Position numbers and translations under genes: made by a program | In this document: positions 1 to 8,494 of the stretch, in pieces | How the letters are laid out: each line of letters starts with the position of its first letter | How positions within the stretch are numbered: position 1 is the first letter of the stretch | Source: an uncultured Roseibium sp. | GTDB taxonomy: Bacteria; Pseudomonadota; Alphaproteobacteria; Rhizobiales; Stappiaceae | Reading direction: 5' to 3' | Length of the DNA stretch: 33,953 nt | NCBI RefSeq assembly: GCF_947499295.1 | Contig: NZ_CANMNP010000028.1 | Span: 1-33,953 of the forward strand | Notes under the pieces: generated by a model | Databases searched by the model: none | Seen by the model: only the letters and a program-made list of their open reading frames with translations | Told to the model about the DNA's origin: nothing

Positions 1-3000
1 AACGCCTGCTCGCGATCTTCGCGAGCGGATTTGCCCGCAAGCATTCCCGTCTTGCCGCGTAGCGATCCGAACTGTTCGGGCGCATTCGCCAATTCTTCAG
101 CGAGCTTGTTGCGGGCGGACACCTGCTCAGCGCCGCTCGACTTCACGATGTCATCGATCCGCATTGCCTTTACCGCCTGGTCCGGCTGCTCGTAAACGAG
201 ACGGGCGCGGTTCTGGATTTCAACCCAATGGGCTGTCAACGTTGCATCGGACTGCAATTTGGCCTCCACAGTCTCAGTGACGGATAGCGCCCATTCCTCA
301 ACGCCCTTGATCCAGGGCTGCAGCGGGGCCGCCTGTTCGCGTGGCTCTGTTTGGACGGTAAGTGCGTTTGTGGCAAGATCGTGTGAACCAATGCCGAGCT
401 TTACGCCGAGCACGGCAAGCCGCTCGCCGAGCGCCAAGAGCTTCGCCCTTTGCTCGCCAAACCAACGGCGCTGGTTCTGGATCATGGCCTTGGCGACCCT
501 GAGGCCATAGAGCCCGCGGTTGTTGGCATAGGCGAGCGCCTGGGCGTATAGCTCCGATCTCGCGTAGTCGAGCGTCGTTTCCTTCGCTCCGGACCGGGAC
601 AAGAAGAATTTCAGCTGACCCGCAATCAGCTCGGCGGAGGTTTTTACCTGCCACTCATTGCGATGTGCCTGCTGGCCGTTCGCCAGTTCGAATTCAACTT
701 TGCCAACGTGATGAAGGCCAATCTTGTCTCCAAGCTGGCAACCAGCCTCGCTCAGCGCTCGCTCAAGGTCCACACTCCAAGTCGTGTGTTGCTCGCCTTT
801 CGAGTTTTGGAGCGTCACAAAATAGCTGTCGCTGTTGTTGACATTGTTCTCGAACGGAGCCTTTCCATGAGCAACGAGTTCTCCGGAATGGCGGCTGTTG
901 AATTCCTCCTCCGACGCATAGAGCTTCACATCGTTCCGGTGGCGGGTCAGCGCCACATAGGCAAGATGCCGGTCCAGGGTGCACGTCGCCAAAACTTTCA
1001 CACTATCGACCGTCGCGCCCTGCGATTTGTGGATCGTCGTCGCATAGCCATGATTGACATGCCGATAGGTTTTCTGATCGACCTCCACGCGCCGGGCTTG
1101 ATCAGAATCCGGTTCGCCGATCTCGGCGACGAAGCGCCCTTCGCCCGCATAAACGACACGGGCAAGCATGCCGTTCTTAACGTTCAGTTCCCGGTTGTTC
1201 TTCAGGAATACTATTCTGTCGCCGGCGGCAAAGAACCGCTCACCCTCTTCGGTGTGGAAGCTATGCCCTTCTACCAACAGCCCGCGGTCAATCAGCGTTG
1301 AACGAGCAAGCTCATTGAGCTGGGCAACATCTGCCCGGCGATGTGCGAGCATCAGCATTGATCGGTTGGGTTCGTAATCGGCCGCCCAATCCTCGATCAT
1401 CTCGTTGATGGTTTCTTCCTGAAGCGGCTTGCTGACGAAGCCTCCGTTTGACTGGTAAGCTTTGAGAGCATCTTCGACCTTGCCGCGCGCAAGATCCATC
1501 GACGCATCGCGCATCCACTCAACGCGCTGCCGGTAGATCGTGCCGAGTTCCGCATAACCGGTTCGCGCCGTCAAAGAGCGGAAGGCGGCACCCGCTTCGA
1601 TTGGCTGGAGTTGTTCCGCATCACCGATCAAAACCAACTTGCCGCCGGCCTTGGCAACCGTCTCGACAAAGACGCTCATCTGACGGCTATCGACCATACC
1701 CGCCTCATCGATCACGAAGACGGTCTTTCTGTTCGGTAGGTCCTCCCCCTTCGACCATGACAGTTGCCAGGACGCCAGCGTGCGAGATGCAATGCCGGCT
1801 TCTTTCTCCAGTCCCTCGGCCGCCTTACCAGCTAGCGCGGCTCCGGCGACATGATAGCCGCCCGCCTCCCAGACCTCGCGCGCGGCTTTCATCATCGTGG
1901 TCTTGCCCGCCCCTGCCCGGCCGACGACCGACGCCATACGCTCTTTCGCCGTGATGCGCTCAATCGCAACACGCTGCTCATCCGAAAGCTGCGCGACCCT
2001 TGCCAGCACTTTGGAACAGACTTTTGCATCGACGCCATGGGATGATGCAGAAACCAACTTGTCGGCAAAGCGGCCCATCTCTGCTTCTAACCGCAATAGA
2101 TCACGGCTGGTGTACTTCGCTGGCTCCAGCTTCTCCGTGTCCGGATTGATCGCTTCAACAGCGAGCTTCACCGCTTCCGGAGAATTCAGAACGCGGGCAA
2201 GCAAGTCCTGGAAAAGATCGGGATCATCGACATACCTGTGAATGTATTTCGCGATGTCCCGCTGATCGAAAACACTCTTCTCCCGCGTGACGGCATCGAG
2301 CACGATTTCCGGACGGCTGGTGATCCGCCGAACGTTCTCACGGCGGCTTTCCTCGTGCCACGCGGTTCTCTCTAGATCAGCCTCACGCCCCTGCCCTTTC
2401 GCCTCTTCCGCAATGTTGCGCGCGCTCACTCCGATCTTCGTAGTCGGATGGAGATGGATGCCCTGGGCCTCATAAGAGCGATGATCAATTCGGGCATCGT
2501 GCCCGGATTGATCAAGGCTCTTGTTTGCATGAACCGCCCATAGCTCACGCCACTCCTTGAGCGTGGCTTTGTTGCCCGCCCACGCCTTGTACTGGATCTT
2601 GCCGCCCTTCCGAACCGGCTCACCTTTCTCATCGAGAAGGGTTTCCCACTTCGACCCGAAACCCTTTTCCGTGAGCGGTGCCATGGTCAGCATGACATGG
2701 ACATGGGGATTGTCTTCTTTGTCGTGATAGACCCAATCCGCAACCATTCCCCGAGACGTGAACGCATCCGCGACGAAGTTCCGCATCAGAACAATGTTCT
2801 CTTCCCGGCTCAATTCGGACGGCAGCGCAAGAACGATCTCACGGGCAAGCTGAGCATTGGTGCGGGTCTCATGCGCCTCGACCGCATTCCAAAGCGCCTC
2901 GCTCGCGCCGGCGACACTCCGACCGTCGATCAGTGTCCGGAACCACTGTGGCGTCTGATCGGGCAGTGCCAGTTCCTCATGAACCAGATCGCCGTCCTTG

Positions 3001-3137
3001 TGGGCGTAGTTGAATTTCTTGTGGTCCAGATCGTTGGAAACCGTCATCTGCGTGCGGTGCCGGTAGGCAGCCGCCGCGACACTCGACCGGCCCTCGCTCC
3101 GGGAGATCACCTGAACATGGAAATGGTAGATGGCCAT
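1..3137 (-). CDS. traA: Ti-type conjugative relaxase/helicase TraA (C-terminus beyond the window)
   Basis: Relaxase that nicks oriT and helicase that unwinds the transferred strand during conjugation. The leftward frame stays open from an ATG at 3137 to the window edge, about 1045 residues. The MobA/MobL-type relaxase domain is N-terminal: it begins MAIYHFHVQVISR, has a Tyr in AAAAYR near residue 25 and the metal-binding DNPHVHVMLTM near residues 140-150. A RecD-like helicase follows, with Walker A GRAGAGKTT near 407 and Walker B VFVIDEAG near 474, then a further helicase motif ending YATTIHKSQGAT. This order is diagnostic of the Agrobacterium Ti/rhizobial TraA family (about 1100 residues or more). 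It is divergent from traC-traD-traG, as on Ti plasmids, but an extra HNH gene lies between. No strong Shine-Dalgarno sequence is seen before the chosen ATG; it was chosen because the family's N-terminus starts there. Confidence 0.95.
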   Translation of the reverse strand, partial: MAIYHFHVQVISRSEGRSSVAAAAYRHRTQMTVSNDLDHKKFNYAHKDGDLVHEELALPDQTPQWFRTLIDGRSVAGASEALWNAVEAHETRTNAQLAREIVLALPSELSREENIVLMRNFVADAFTSRGMVADWVYHDKEDNPHVHVMLTMAPLTEKGFGSKWETLLDEKGEPVRKGGKIQYKAWAGNKATLKEWRELWAVHANKSLDQSGHDARIDHRSYEAQGIHLHPTTKIGVSARNIAEEAKGQGREADLERTAWHEESRRENVRRITSRPEIVLDAVTREKSVFDQRDIAKYIHRYVDDPDLFQDLLARVLNSPEAVKLAVEAINPDTEKLEPAKYTSRDLLRLEAEMGRFADKLVSASSHGVDAKVCSKVLARVAQLSDEQRVAIERITAKERMASVVGRAGAGKTTMMKAAREVWEAGGYHVAGAALAGKAAEGLEKEAGIASRTLASWQLSWSKGEDLPNRKTVFVIDEAGMVDSRQMSVFVETVAKAGGKLVLIGDAEQLQPIEAGAAFRSLTARTGYAELGTIYRQRVEWMRDASMDLARGKVEDALKAYQSNGGFVSKPLQEETINEMIEDWAADYEPNRSMLMLAHRRADVAQLNELARSTLIDRGLLVEGHSFHTEEGERFFAAGDRIVFLKNNRELNVKNGMLARVVYAGEGRFVAEIGEPDSDQARRVEVDQKTYRHVNHGYATTIHKSQGATVDSVKVLATCTLDRHLAYVALTRHRNDVKLYASEEEFNSRHSGELVAHGKAPFENNVNNSDSYFVTLQNSKGEQHTTWSVDLERALSEAGCQLGDKIGLHHVGKVEFELANGQQAHRNEWQVKTSAELIAGQLKFFLSRSGAKETTLDYARSELYAQALAYANNRGLYGLRVAKAMIQNQRRWFGEQRAKLLALGERLAVLGVKLGIGSHDLATNALTVQTEPREQAAPLQPWIKGVEEWALSVTETVEAKLQSDATLTAHWVEIQNRARLVYEQPDQAVKAMRIDDIVKSSGAEQVSARNKLAEELANAPEQFGSLRGKTGMLAGKSAREDREQA

Positions 3138-3443
3138 GGAGGGCGCTGAACCTGCGGGCGGCGATGATGGGGGCGAGCGGTGGCGGGTTAAGGTGAGCGA
3201 AGCGAACAGCCAAGCCTTTGAAATTCATTTCAAGGGCCTGGCGTCAAACTTCGCCACAAGGCAGCGAAGACACTTGACGCTTAGCATGGCAGGATTGTAA
3301 TCACAATCCTATAAGCGCGCATTAGAAAGTTCTGCTTGAAAAGCAGTCCTCTTAATGAGCAGCCGCCATGCGGCGCCTGGGCGCAAGCCCATCTCTTCGG
3401 TTTCAAATCGCGAAGCTCATTTCCTGAAAAGGCATTTCCAAAC
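3138..3443. promoter_or_regulatory. Divergent intergenic region between traA and the HNH gene, with short palindromes
   Basis: About 300 bases between divergent genes, so it should hold promoters for both. Two inverted repeats are visible: TTGAAAT/ATTTCAA around 3219-3234 with a 2-base loop, and AGGATTGT/ACAATCCT at 3290-3309 with a 4-base loop. These could be operators. The sequence CAGCGCCCTCC just before the traA start, read on the minus strand, also resembles a MOB-Q nick core, but no good hairpin sits beside it. The oriT candidate at 4511-4639 is preferred. Confidence 0.4.
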
Positions 3444-4496
3444 ATGTTTGACTGGCTCATTCGCAGAAAAGCGCAAACACAGGTCACTCCACCCGCACCA
3501 ACCTCTGAACGACAAGCTTCAAAAGTCGAGGCCAACACAAAGGAGGCCTCGACACCGAAGACCGAAACACGCTCTTTTTTACTGGAAAGGGTCAGGCTTC
3601 AGAATGCGATGGGCTTTAAGGTCAGCCACGACGATTTGCCTGACAGCTTCCCGCATCACTATTTCACCTCCCGTGCTTTGCCGAACGGATCGATTGCGTT
3701 CTTTCCCGGCACGTGGGCTGCGGAAACACTGGAAATCAATCTGCCCATCCGGACGACAGAACAAGTCGACGCCCAGGAGGCGGGAGCGCAGGTAGAGAAC
3801 GAAAGCTCTCTTATCGATCTGAGAAAGGTCGACAAGATCCCTGCAGAGCTGGATCTCTTCTTGCCGCTCTTCGCTAAAAGCGAAATCCAGCCACTCATGA
3901 TTGACATGATCCCCGAAACCTCCTTCGGCGCATCCCTCGCAAACATCCTTACTCAAGGGAGCTGGAACGCGTTGCGGCTTGAGGCTGCCGCGCGAAGCGG
4001 CGGCTGTTGTCAGGTCTGCGGTGACAAGCCCCAATCAATCGAGTGTCATGAGCTGTGGGAATATCATACTCCGAAACGCCGGGACGCGGCATCGGATACG
4101 CGCGGCGTTCAGACTCTCGTGGCGCTCCTTTCCTTATGCAAGGCTTGTCACCGGATGTTTCATCCGGGACGCGCTGAAGCGCACGGCCAGTCTGACGAAG
4201 TGTGGGAGCGCATTGCCTGGGTAAACCGCTGGACCGGCGAACAGACTGCCGCATATTCCCGTGTCGTTCAAAAGATCTGGCAACGGCGATCCTCGATCAA
4301 TTGGGATCTCGATTTGAGGCTGGTGCGCAATTGGGAACTGATTGTTCAGAAGTCGAAAGTGGCGCTGCTTGATGACGGCCGTCTCCAGGATCTCAAATCG
4401 GATCGCGTCACCGGCCTGCTCGGCGTCAACTGGCGCTTCTCCAAAGAGAGCGAATTTCAAAAAGCGTTGCCTCTTCCGGACTGGTTGACTGTCTAA
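3444..4496 (+). CDS. HNH-type endonuclease-like protein within the transfer region
   Basis: A 350-residue protein, start chosen at 3444 (MFDWLIRRK) with an AAAAGG sequence upstream; an in-frame ATG at 3336 exists but has no visible ribosome site. In the middle (about residues 190-250) is a zinc-finger-like HNH module: CQVCG, then CHELWEY, then LCKACHRMFHPGR. This matches the Cys-pair/His/Cys-His layout of HNH nucleases. The N-terminal 40 residues are polar and low-complexity. On Ti plasmids traA and traC are adjacent, so a gene here is an addition to the usual layout. Its role is unknown; nicking or cutting DNA during transfer or establishment, or defence, are possible. It could also be a non-catalytic zinc protein. 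The stop lies 14 bases before the outer arm of the candidate oriT structure. Confidence 0.75.
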   Translation: MFDWLIRRKAQTQVTPPAPTSERQASKVEANTKEASTPKTETRSFLLERVRLQNAMGFKVSHDDLPDSFPHHYFTSRALPNGSIAFFPGTWAAETLEINLPIRTTEQVDAQEAGAQVENESSLIDLRKVDKIPAELDLFLPLFAKSEIQPLMIDMIPETSFGASLANILTQGSWNALRLEAAARSGGCCQVCGDKPQSIECHELWEYHTPKRRDAASDTRGVQTLVALLSLCKACHRMFHPGRAEAHGQSDEVWERIAWVNRWTGEQTAAYSRVVQKIWQRRSSINWDLDLRLVRNWELIVQKSKVALLDDGRLQDLKSDRVTGLLGVNWRFSKESEFQKALPLPDWLTV

Positions 4497-4510
4497 CCGA
4501 CCTTACACCC

Positions 4511-4639
4511 GGATCTGGTTTACCACAGGCTACGGCTTTCTCTTCGGCGCTTGATGGGGAGCGCGTTCAAGCCTCCGCCCGCTCCGTCCGGTTTTCCTCA
4601 AAACCGGACTGCGGCCCTTCGGGCTGGAAAACCAGATCC
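4511..4639. other. oriT: Candidate origin of transfer (nested inverted repeats with nick-like core)
   Basis: An 11-bp perfect outer repeat (GGATCTGGTTT at 4511-4521, complement at 4629-4639) encloses a 10-bp perfect hairpin with a CCTC loop (GTCCGGTTTT 4586-4595, AAAACCGGAC 4600-4609). Directly after the inner hairpin comes TGCGGCCCT. From memory, the MOB-Q origin of RSF1010/R1162 has the same geometry: a hairpin ending in CCGG followed by a TGCGCCCT nick core. Ti-type TraA belongs to the MOB-Q relaxases, and in Ti plasmids oriT lies between traA and traC, which fits this position. The alternative is that the inner hairpin is only a terminator for the HNH gene, but no T-run follows it. Confidence 0.5.
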
Positions 4640-4807
4640 TCAAAACCCGCATTTCGAAACCGATAGGCCCATATCTTTTTACCTGAGCGGACTCCGCATG
4701 GGTTGAACGAACGGCTCCCGCTGCAACCCGTCTCGACACGGAGTCCCCGACCCGTTAAGAGCGAACCATGCCGCACCGGCAACCATTCATTTGAAGAGGA
4801 ATATTTC

Positions 4808-5059
4808 ATGGCTCCACGCACTGCCAAAACCGCGTCCGAACAGATCGACGACATCGAGGCACAGATTGCGAAGCTTCAGCAGCGCAAGAAGGAAGTGCTC
4901 AAGAAGCAGTCCGAGCGCGTTGCAAAACTCGTCATGGAGAGCGGCCTGGCCGATCTCGACATTGACGAGGCAGGGCTCTCCAAAGCTCTGAAAGACGTGG
5001 CTGCCCGATTTCAAAACCCGGCCGCTCCACAAACTGACACTCCGGCTCCGCAGAATTGA
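4808..5059 (+). CDS. traC: Conjugal transfer protein TraC
   Basis: Small DNA-processing accessory protein of the Ti-type system, 83 residues, thought to help the relaxosome at oriT. The start at 4808 is supported by AGAGGA about nine bases upstream; an earlier in-frame ATG at 4703 would add a Pro/Arg-rich extension that is not family-like. The protein is a short charged helix/coiled coil (IDDIEAQIAKLQQRKKEVLKKQ) followed by a small acidic segment (LADLDIDEAGLSKAL), as in rhizobial TraC proteins of about 90-100 residues. First gene of traC-traD-traG; traD starts 46 bases downstream. Confidence 0.85.
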   Translation: MAPRTAKTASEQIDDIEAQIAKLQQRKKEVLKKQSERVAKLVMESGLADLDIDEAGLSKALKDVAARFQNPAAPQTDTPAPQN

Positions 5060-5105
5060 GGGGCAATTCCGAACTCTGGAAAACCGAATAAAGCGGGCTC
5101 GGCTC

Positions 5106-5363
5106 ATGGACCGCAAGAAAGACGCAAGAGAGAAGATCCAGCTCGGCGGCCTCATCGTCAAAGCCGGACTTCGCGAAACCGACAAGGCCATCCTTCTCGG
5201 CATCCTCACCGATGCCGCGAAACGGCTTGGCGATACAAATCAGCGCGACAGATGGCGCGCGATCGGAAAGGCGGCGTTCAAGGATGACACTCAAAAGAGC
5301 AATGTTGATGCTGATCCCGATAGCCCTCATGCTGGCGGCGGTATGGGGCTTGAGCGGGATTGA
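5106..5363 (+). CDS. traD: Conjugal transfer protein TraD
   Basis: An 85-residue protein with the hallmark RKKDAREKIQLGGLIVKAGL segment of the Ti-plasmid TraD family (about 70 residues) and a following DTNQRDRWRAIGKAAF. It is an accessory of DNA processing; its exact biochemical role is not known. The 3' end overlaps the chosen traG start by 80 bases, so the last ~25 residues, which are Asp/Pro/Gly-rich, share sequence with the traG N-terminal signal region. The overlap suggests translational coupling. Confidence 0.85.
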   Translation: MDRKKDAREKIQLGGLIVKAGLRETDKAILLGILTDAAKRLGDTNQRDRWRAIGKAAFKDDTQKSNVDADPDSPHAGGGMGLERD

Positions 5364-7203
5364 GACAAAGGTGGCCTCTCTCGCCACGAGCCAGAAAGCC
5401 TACTTGATGCTCGGCAGGATCGGGCTCACCCTCCCCTTCCTCGCCAGTGCCGGCCTCGGCCTCATTGTCCTCTTCTCAGCGCGCGGCAGCCTCGACGTTA
5501 AGTGGGCGGGCTTCGGTGTCCTCATCGGCGGCATGATGGTCTTCGCCGTCGCGGCGCTCCATGAGGTTCTGCGGCTGAGTTCATTTTTGTCTCAGGTGCA
5601 GCCTGGGACGATCTTGCAATACGCCGATCTCTATTCGCTCGGCGGCGCGACCGGCGCGCTCTTCGTCGGCCTGTTCGGTTTGAAGGTCGGCTTGAAAGGC
5701 AACACGGCTTTCGGCATCAACCGGCCGAAACGTGTTTCCGGCCGACGGGCCATCCACGGCGAAAGCGACTGGATGAACAACGCGACGGCCGCAAGGATCT
5801 TTCCGGAGCAAGGCGCTATTGTCCTGGGTGAGCGTTACCGGGTCGATAAGGATAGCGTGACGGATGTCAATTTCGATCCGCGCCATAAAGAGACCTGGGG
5901 CAAAGGCGGCAAGGCTCCCCTCGTTGCTTTCGATCAGGGGTTCGGCTCCACACACGGTATCGTCTTTGCCGGATCGGGCGGCTACAAGACGACATCGGTG
6001 GTCATTCCAACCTGCCTTAAATATCCCGACTCGATGGTCGTCCTCGATCCATCGACAGAGATAGCGCCGATGGTATCTGAGAGCCGTAGCGCGATGGGAC
6101 AGAAGGTTATCTGTCTCGATCCAAAGGAATCTGACGTCGGTTTCAATGTCCTCGATTGGGTCGGCAAGTTCGGATCGTCAATCGAAGAGGACATTGCGAC
6201 AGTCGCGGCCTGGCTCATGTCGGAAAAGCCGCGCCTTGCATCCGGCGCCGATGACTTCTTCCGCACCAATGCGGAACAGCTCATCACCAGCGTGATCGCG
6301 CATGTGGTCTTTTCAGATCAGCAGAACGCCACTGGAAGCCGGTCGCTGCGCGCCGTGCGAAGCATTCTGACGAAACCGGAGGAGAACCTGAAAGAGTTCC
6401 TGGCCGACATCCACGACACTGCCCCGAACGAGTTCGTGAAAGAGCTCGTCGGTCCGTTCATCAACATGACGCCTCAGACCTTCTCGGGCGTCTATGCGAC
6501 CGCGGCCAAGGAAACGCACTGGCTTTCCTATGACAACTATGCGGCGCTGGTATCCGGCAACACGTTTGAAACGGATATCATTACCAACGGCCGGACGACG
6601 ATCTTCCTCAACATCGATCTGTCCACCCTGGAGAACCACCCCGGCATGGCGAGGGTGATCATCGGCGCATTCCTCAAGGCCGTCTATAACCGGGACGGCA
6701 ACATCAACGGCCGGGTGCTCTTCATGCTGGATGAGGCTGCGCGCCTCGGCTACATGCGCATCATCGAGACGGCCCGTGATGCCGGCCGCAAATACTGCAT
6801 CTCGCTCTTGATGCTGTTTCAGTCTCTCGGACAGATGCGGGAAGCTTTCGGCGGGAAAGATGCCACGTCCAAGTGGTTCGAATCCGCGTCCTGGGTTTCC
6901 TTCTCCGCGATCAACGATCCGGATACGGCGCGGTATATTTCCGACCGTTGCGGGATGACCACAATCGAGGTGGAACAAGTCAGCCGCTCCTCGCGCGGTG
7001 GTCATATCACCCGCAACCGGTCCCGCCAGCTCTCTCAGCGTCCCCTCATCCAGCCGCATGAAGTTCTGCAGATGCGATCCGACGAACAAATCATCTTCAC
7101 GAGTGGCAACGAGCCTCTGCGTTGCGGCCGAGCCATGTTCTTCAGAAGGAACGACATGACCGAGAAGGTGGGCGCGTCCCGGTTTGGCAGTGCGGCGGGT
7201 TAG
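5284..7203 (+). CDS. traG: Type IV coupling protein TraG
   Basis: Inner-membrane ATPase of the VirD4/TraG family that hands the relaxosome to the type IV secretion channel. From 5284 (MTLKRAMLMLIPIALML) it is 639 residues, the usual size. The N-terminus has membrane segments (residues ~5-22, ~45-65, ~75-95 and a further one near 120-140), followed by the cytoplasmic ATPase. The Walker A-like loop AGSGGYKTTS lies at about 229-238 and Walker B VLFMLDEA near 476. A longer start at 5212 would add a basic non-hydrophobic extension inside traD and was not used. A GGAAAGG stretch lies about 12 bases upstream. No mating-pair-formation genes follow in this window; only a small virB8/virB9 fragment is seen at 9200-9318. 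Confidence 0.95.
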   Translation: MTLKRAMLMLIPIALMLAAVWGLSGIETKVASLATSQKAYLMLGRIGLTLPFLASAGLGLIVLFSARGSLDVKWAGFGVLIGGMMVFAVAALHEVLRLSSFLSQVQPGTILQYADLYSLGGATGALFVGLFGLKVGLKGNTAFGINRPKRVSGRRAIHGESDWMNNATAARIFPEQGAIVLGERYRVDKDSVTDVNFDPRHKETWGKGGKAPLVAFDQGFGSTHGIVFAGSGGYKTTSVVIPTCLKYPDSMVVLDPSTEIAPMVSESRSAMGQKVICLDPKESDVGFNVLDWVGKFGSSIEEDIATVAAWLMSEKPRLASGADDFFRTNAEQLITSVIAHVVFSDQQNATGSRSLRAVRSILTKPEENLKEFLADIHDTAPNEFVKELVGPFINMTPQTFSGVYATAAKETHWLSYDNYAALVSGNTFETDIITNGRTTIFLNIDLSTLENHPGMARVIIGAFLKAVYNRDGNINGRVLFMLDEAARLGYMRIIETARDAGRKYCISLLMLFQSLGQMREAFGGKDATSKWFESASWVSFSAINDPDTARYISDRCGMTTIEVEQVSRSSRGGHITRNRSRQLSQRPLIQPHEVLQMRSDEQIIFTSGNEPLRCGRAMFFRRNDMTEKVGASRFGSAAG

Positions 7204-7334
7204 CGCCCCCAATTCGGTCGTAGGGGTATCTCAGCTCGATACCTAAACCTGCCGTAAACGAGCAATCTGCGTTCATTTTCAGCGCAGAAAATTCGACCGA
7301 CACGACCAGTTCAATTGTGTCACCCTTAACATCC

Positions 7335-7520
7335 TTACGGTTTGGACAATGGCTGCGCCCGCGTTAGAAGTGACAGCGCCTCGTCATCCAAAGTGCGGAA
7401 ACCGGAGGAACGCTCGATACGGAAGGACAGCACCTCACCCTCCAAGTTTATGACGATTCGGATAGCGGCCCCGCTATGACCGCGCAGGTCGTTGCAGGTC
7501 TGGCCACGGAGGATCGGCAT
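7335..7520 (-). pseudogene. TonB C-terminal domain remnant
   Basis: About 60 residues resembling the TonB C-terminal domain: GAAIRIVINLEGEVLSFRIERSSG then LDDEALSLLTRAQPL, which matches the beta-strand/helix pattern of that domain. The family's transmembrane anchor and proline-rich spacer are absent, and the frame stops right after QPLSKP where the domain should continue. It is read here as a decayed or recombined fragment of an energy-transducing protein. It could be a short expressed protein starting further upstream at 7619, but that 5' part overlaps the exonuclease start on the other strand. Confidence 0.5.
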
Positions 7521-7579
7521 TAAAGACTCAGTCGTACTCTTGAGATCTGCTATGACTTTGACATGGGGCAGGGACCAGA

Positions 7580-8464
7580 ATGAACGATCTTGAAGCGATG
7601 GCCGGGGCCTTGCAGGCAAGCGGGCAGTATCGCGTGCAACGCCGCCTACAACCGCGGCTCCGCATCAACGATTCGCGTGGTGCGCCAACGCACCTGGGTC
7701 TATTTGTCGATGTCGAGACGACTGGGCTCGACCAAACAAAACACGAGATCATCGAACTTGGCATGATCCCGTTCAGCTATCTATCAGACGGACTCATCTG
7801 CGACATTGGCCCACCGTTCGAGCAGTTTCAGGAGCCTACATCACCGATCCCGCCTGAAATCACGCGACTGACTGGCATTACCGACGCGATGGTTGCCGGG
7901 CAGCGGATTGATGTCAACGCTGTCCGAACACTGGTCGACCGTTCCTCGCTAGTGATCGCGCATAATGCGAGCTTCGATCGGCCTTTTCTCGAACGCCTGA
8001 GCGATGCGTTTGAGCTCAAGCCTTGGGCCTGTTCGATGTCGCAGGTCGAATGGATCGACGAAGGGCATGAAGGGGTAAAGCTTGCCTATCTCGCCGTCGG
8101 TGCGGGCTTTTTCTACGACCGGCACCGAGCGGTTCACGACTGTCGGGCCGCCATCGAATTGCTCGCCGCGCCGCTGCCATTAAGCGGCGTGCCGGCAATG
8201 CAAAAGATGTTGGAAAAGGCACGGCGTCCGAGCTGGCGAATTTGGGCGGAGAACTCGCCCTTCCACCTGAAGGATGTCCTCAAGGCCCGGGGCTATCGCT
8301 GGAATGGAGATGACAATCCCAACCCACGCGCCTGGTACATCGATGTCGACGATGGCTCTCAGGCCGAGGAAATCGCCTTCCTTCGCAAAGAAATCTACCA
8401 GCGCGACGTCGAATTGTTGGTGCGCGAGATTACTGCTTTCAACCGCTTTTCCGATCGCACCTGA
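7580..8464 (+). CDS. DEDDh-family 3'-5' exonuclease (DnaQ-like)
   Basis: A 294-residue protein with the three exonuclease motifs of the DnaQ fold: Exo I FVDVETTGLD (about residues 42-51), Exo II HNASFDRPFLE (about 127-137) and Exo III HRAVHDCRAAIELL (about 181-194). The His before the last Asp makes it the DEDDh type, expected to remove nucleotides from 3' ends with two metal ions. The C-terminal 90 residues (WRIWAENSPFHLKDVLKARGYRW...) form an extra domain also seen in plasmid-borne members. AGGGA lies six bases before the ATG. It lies directly upstream of a broken OLD-like ATPase in the same orientation, so the two may once have formed an operon. Confidence 0.88.
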   Translation: MNDLEAMAGALQASGQYRVQRRLQPRLRINDSRGAPTHLGLFVDVETTGLDQTKHEIIELGMIPFSYLSDGLICDIGPPFEQFQEPTSPIPPEITRLTGITDAMVAGQRIDVNAVRTLVDRSSLVIAHNASFDRPFLERLSDAFELKPWACSMSQVEWIDEGHEGVKLAYLAVGAGFFYDRHRAVHDCRAAIELLAAPLPLSGVPAMQKMLEKARRPSWRIWAENSPFHLKDVLKARGYRWNGDDNPNPRAWYIDVDDGSQAEEIAFLRKEIYQRDVELLVREITAFNRFSDRT

Positions 8465-8494
8465 TCACACACAGACACCAGTCCGGGGGTATGC

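Noticed and set aside
663..1301. Plus-strand 212-codon frame in the first kilobase
   Set aside because: Antisense to the helicase part of traA.
3120..3150. Nick-like CAGCGCCCTCC just before the traA start as oriT
   Set aside because: No adjacent hairpin of the expected geometry; the 4511-4639 structure fits better, though this is not excluded.
6313..7212. 299-codon minus-strand frame
   Set aside because: Shadow of traG, whose family match is certain.
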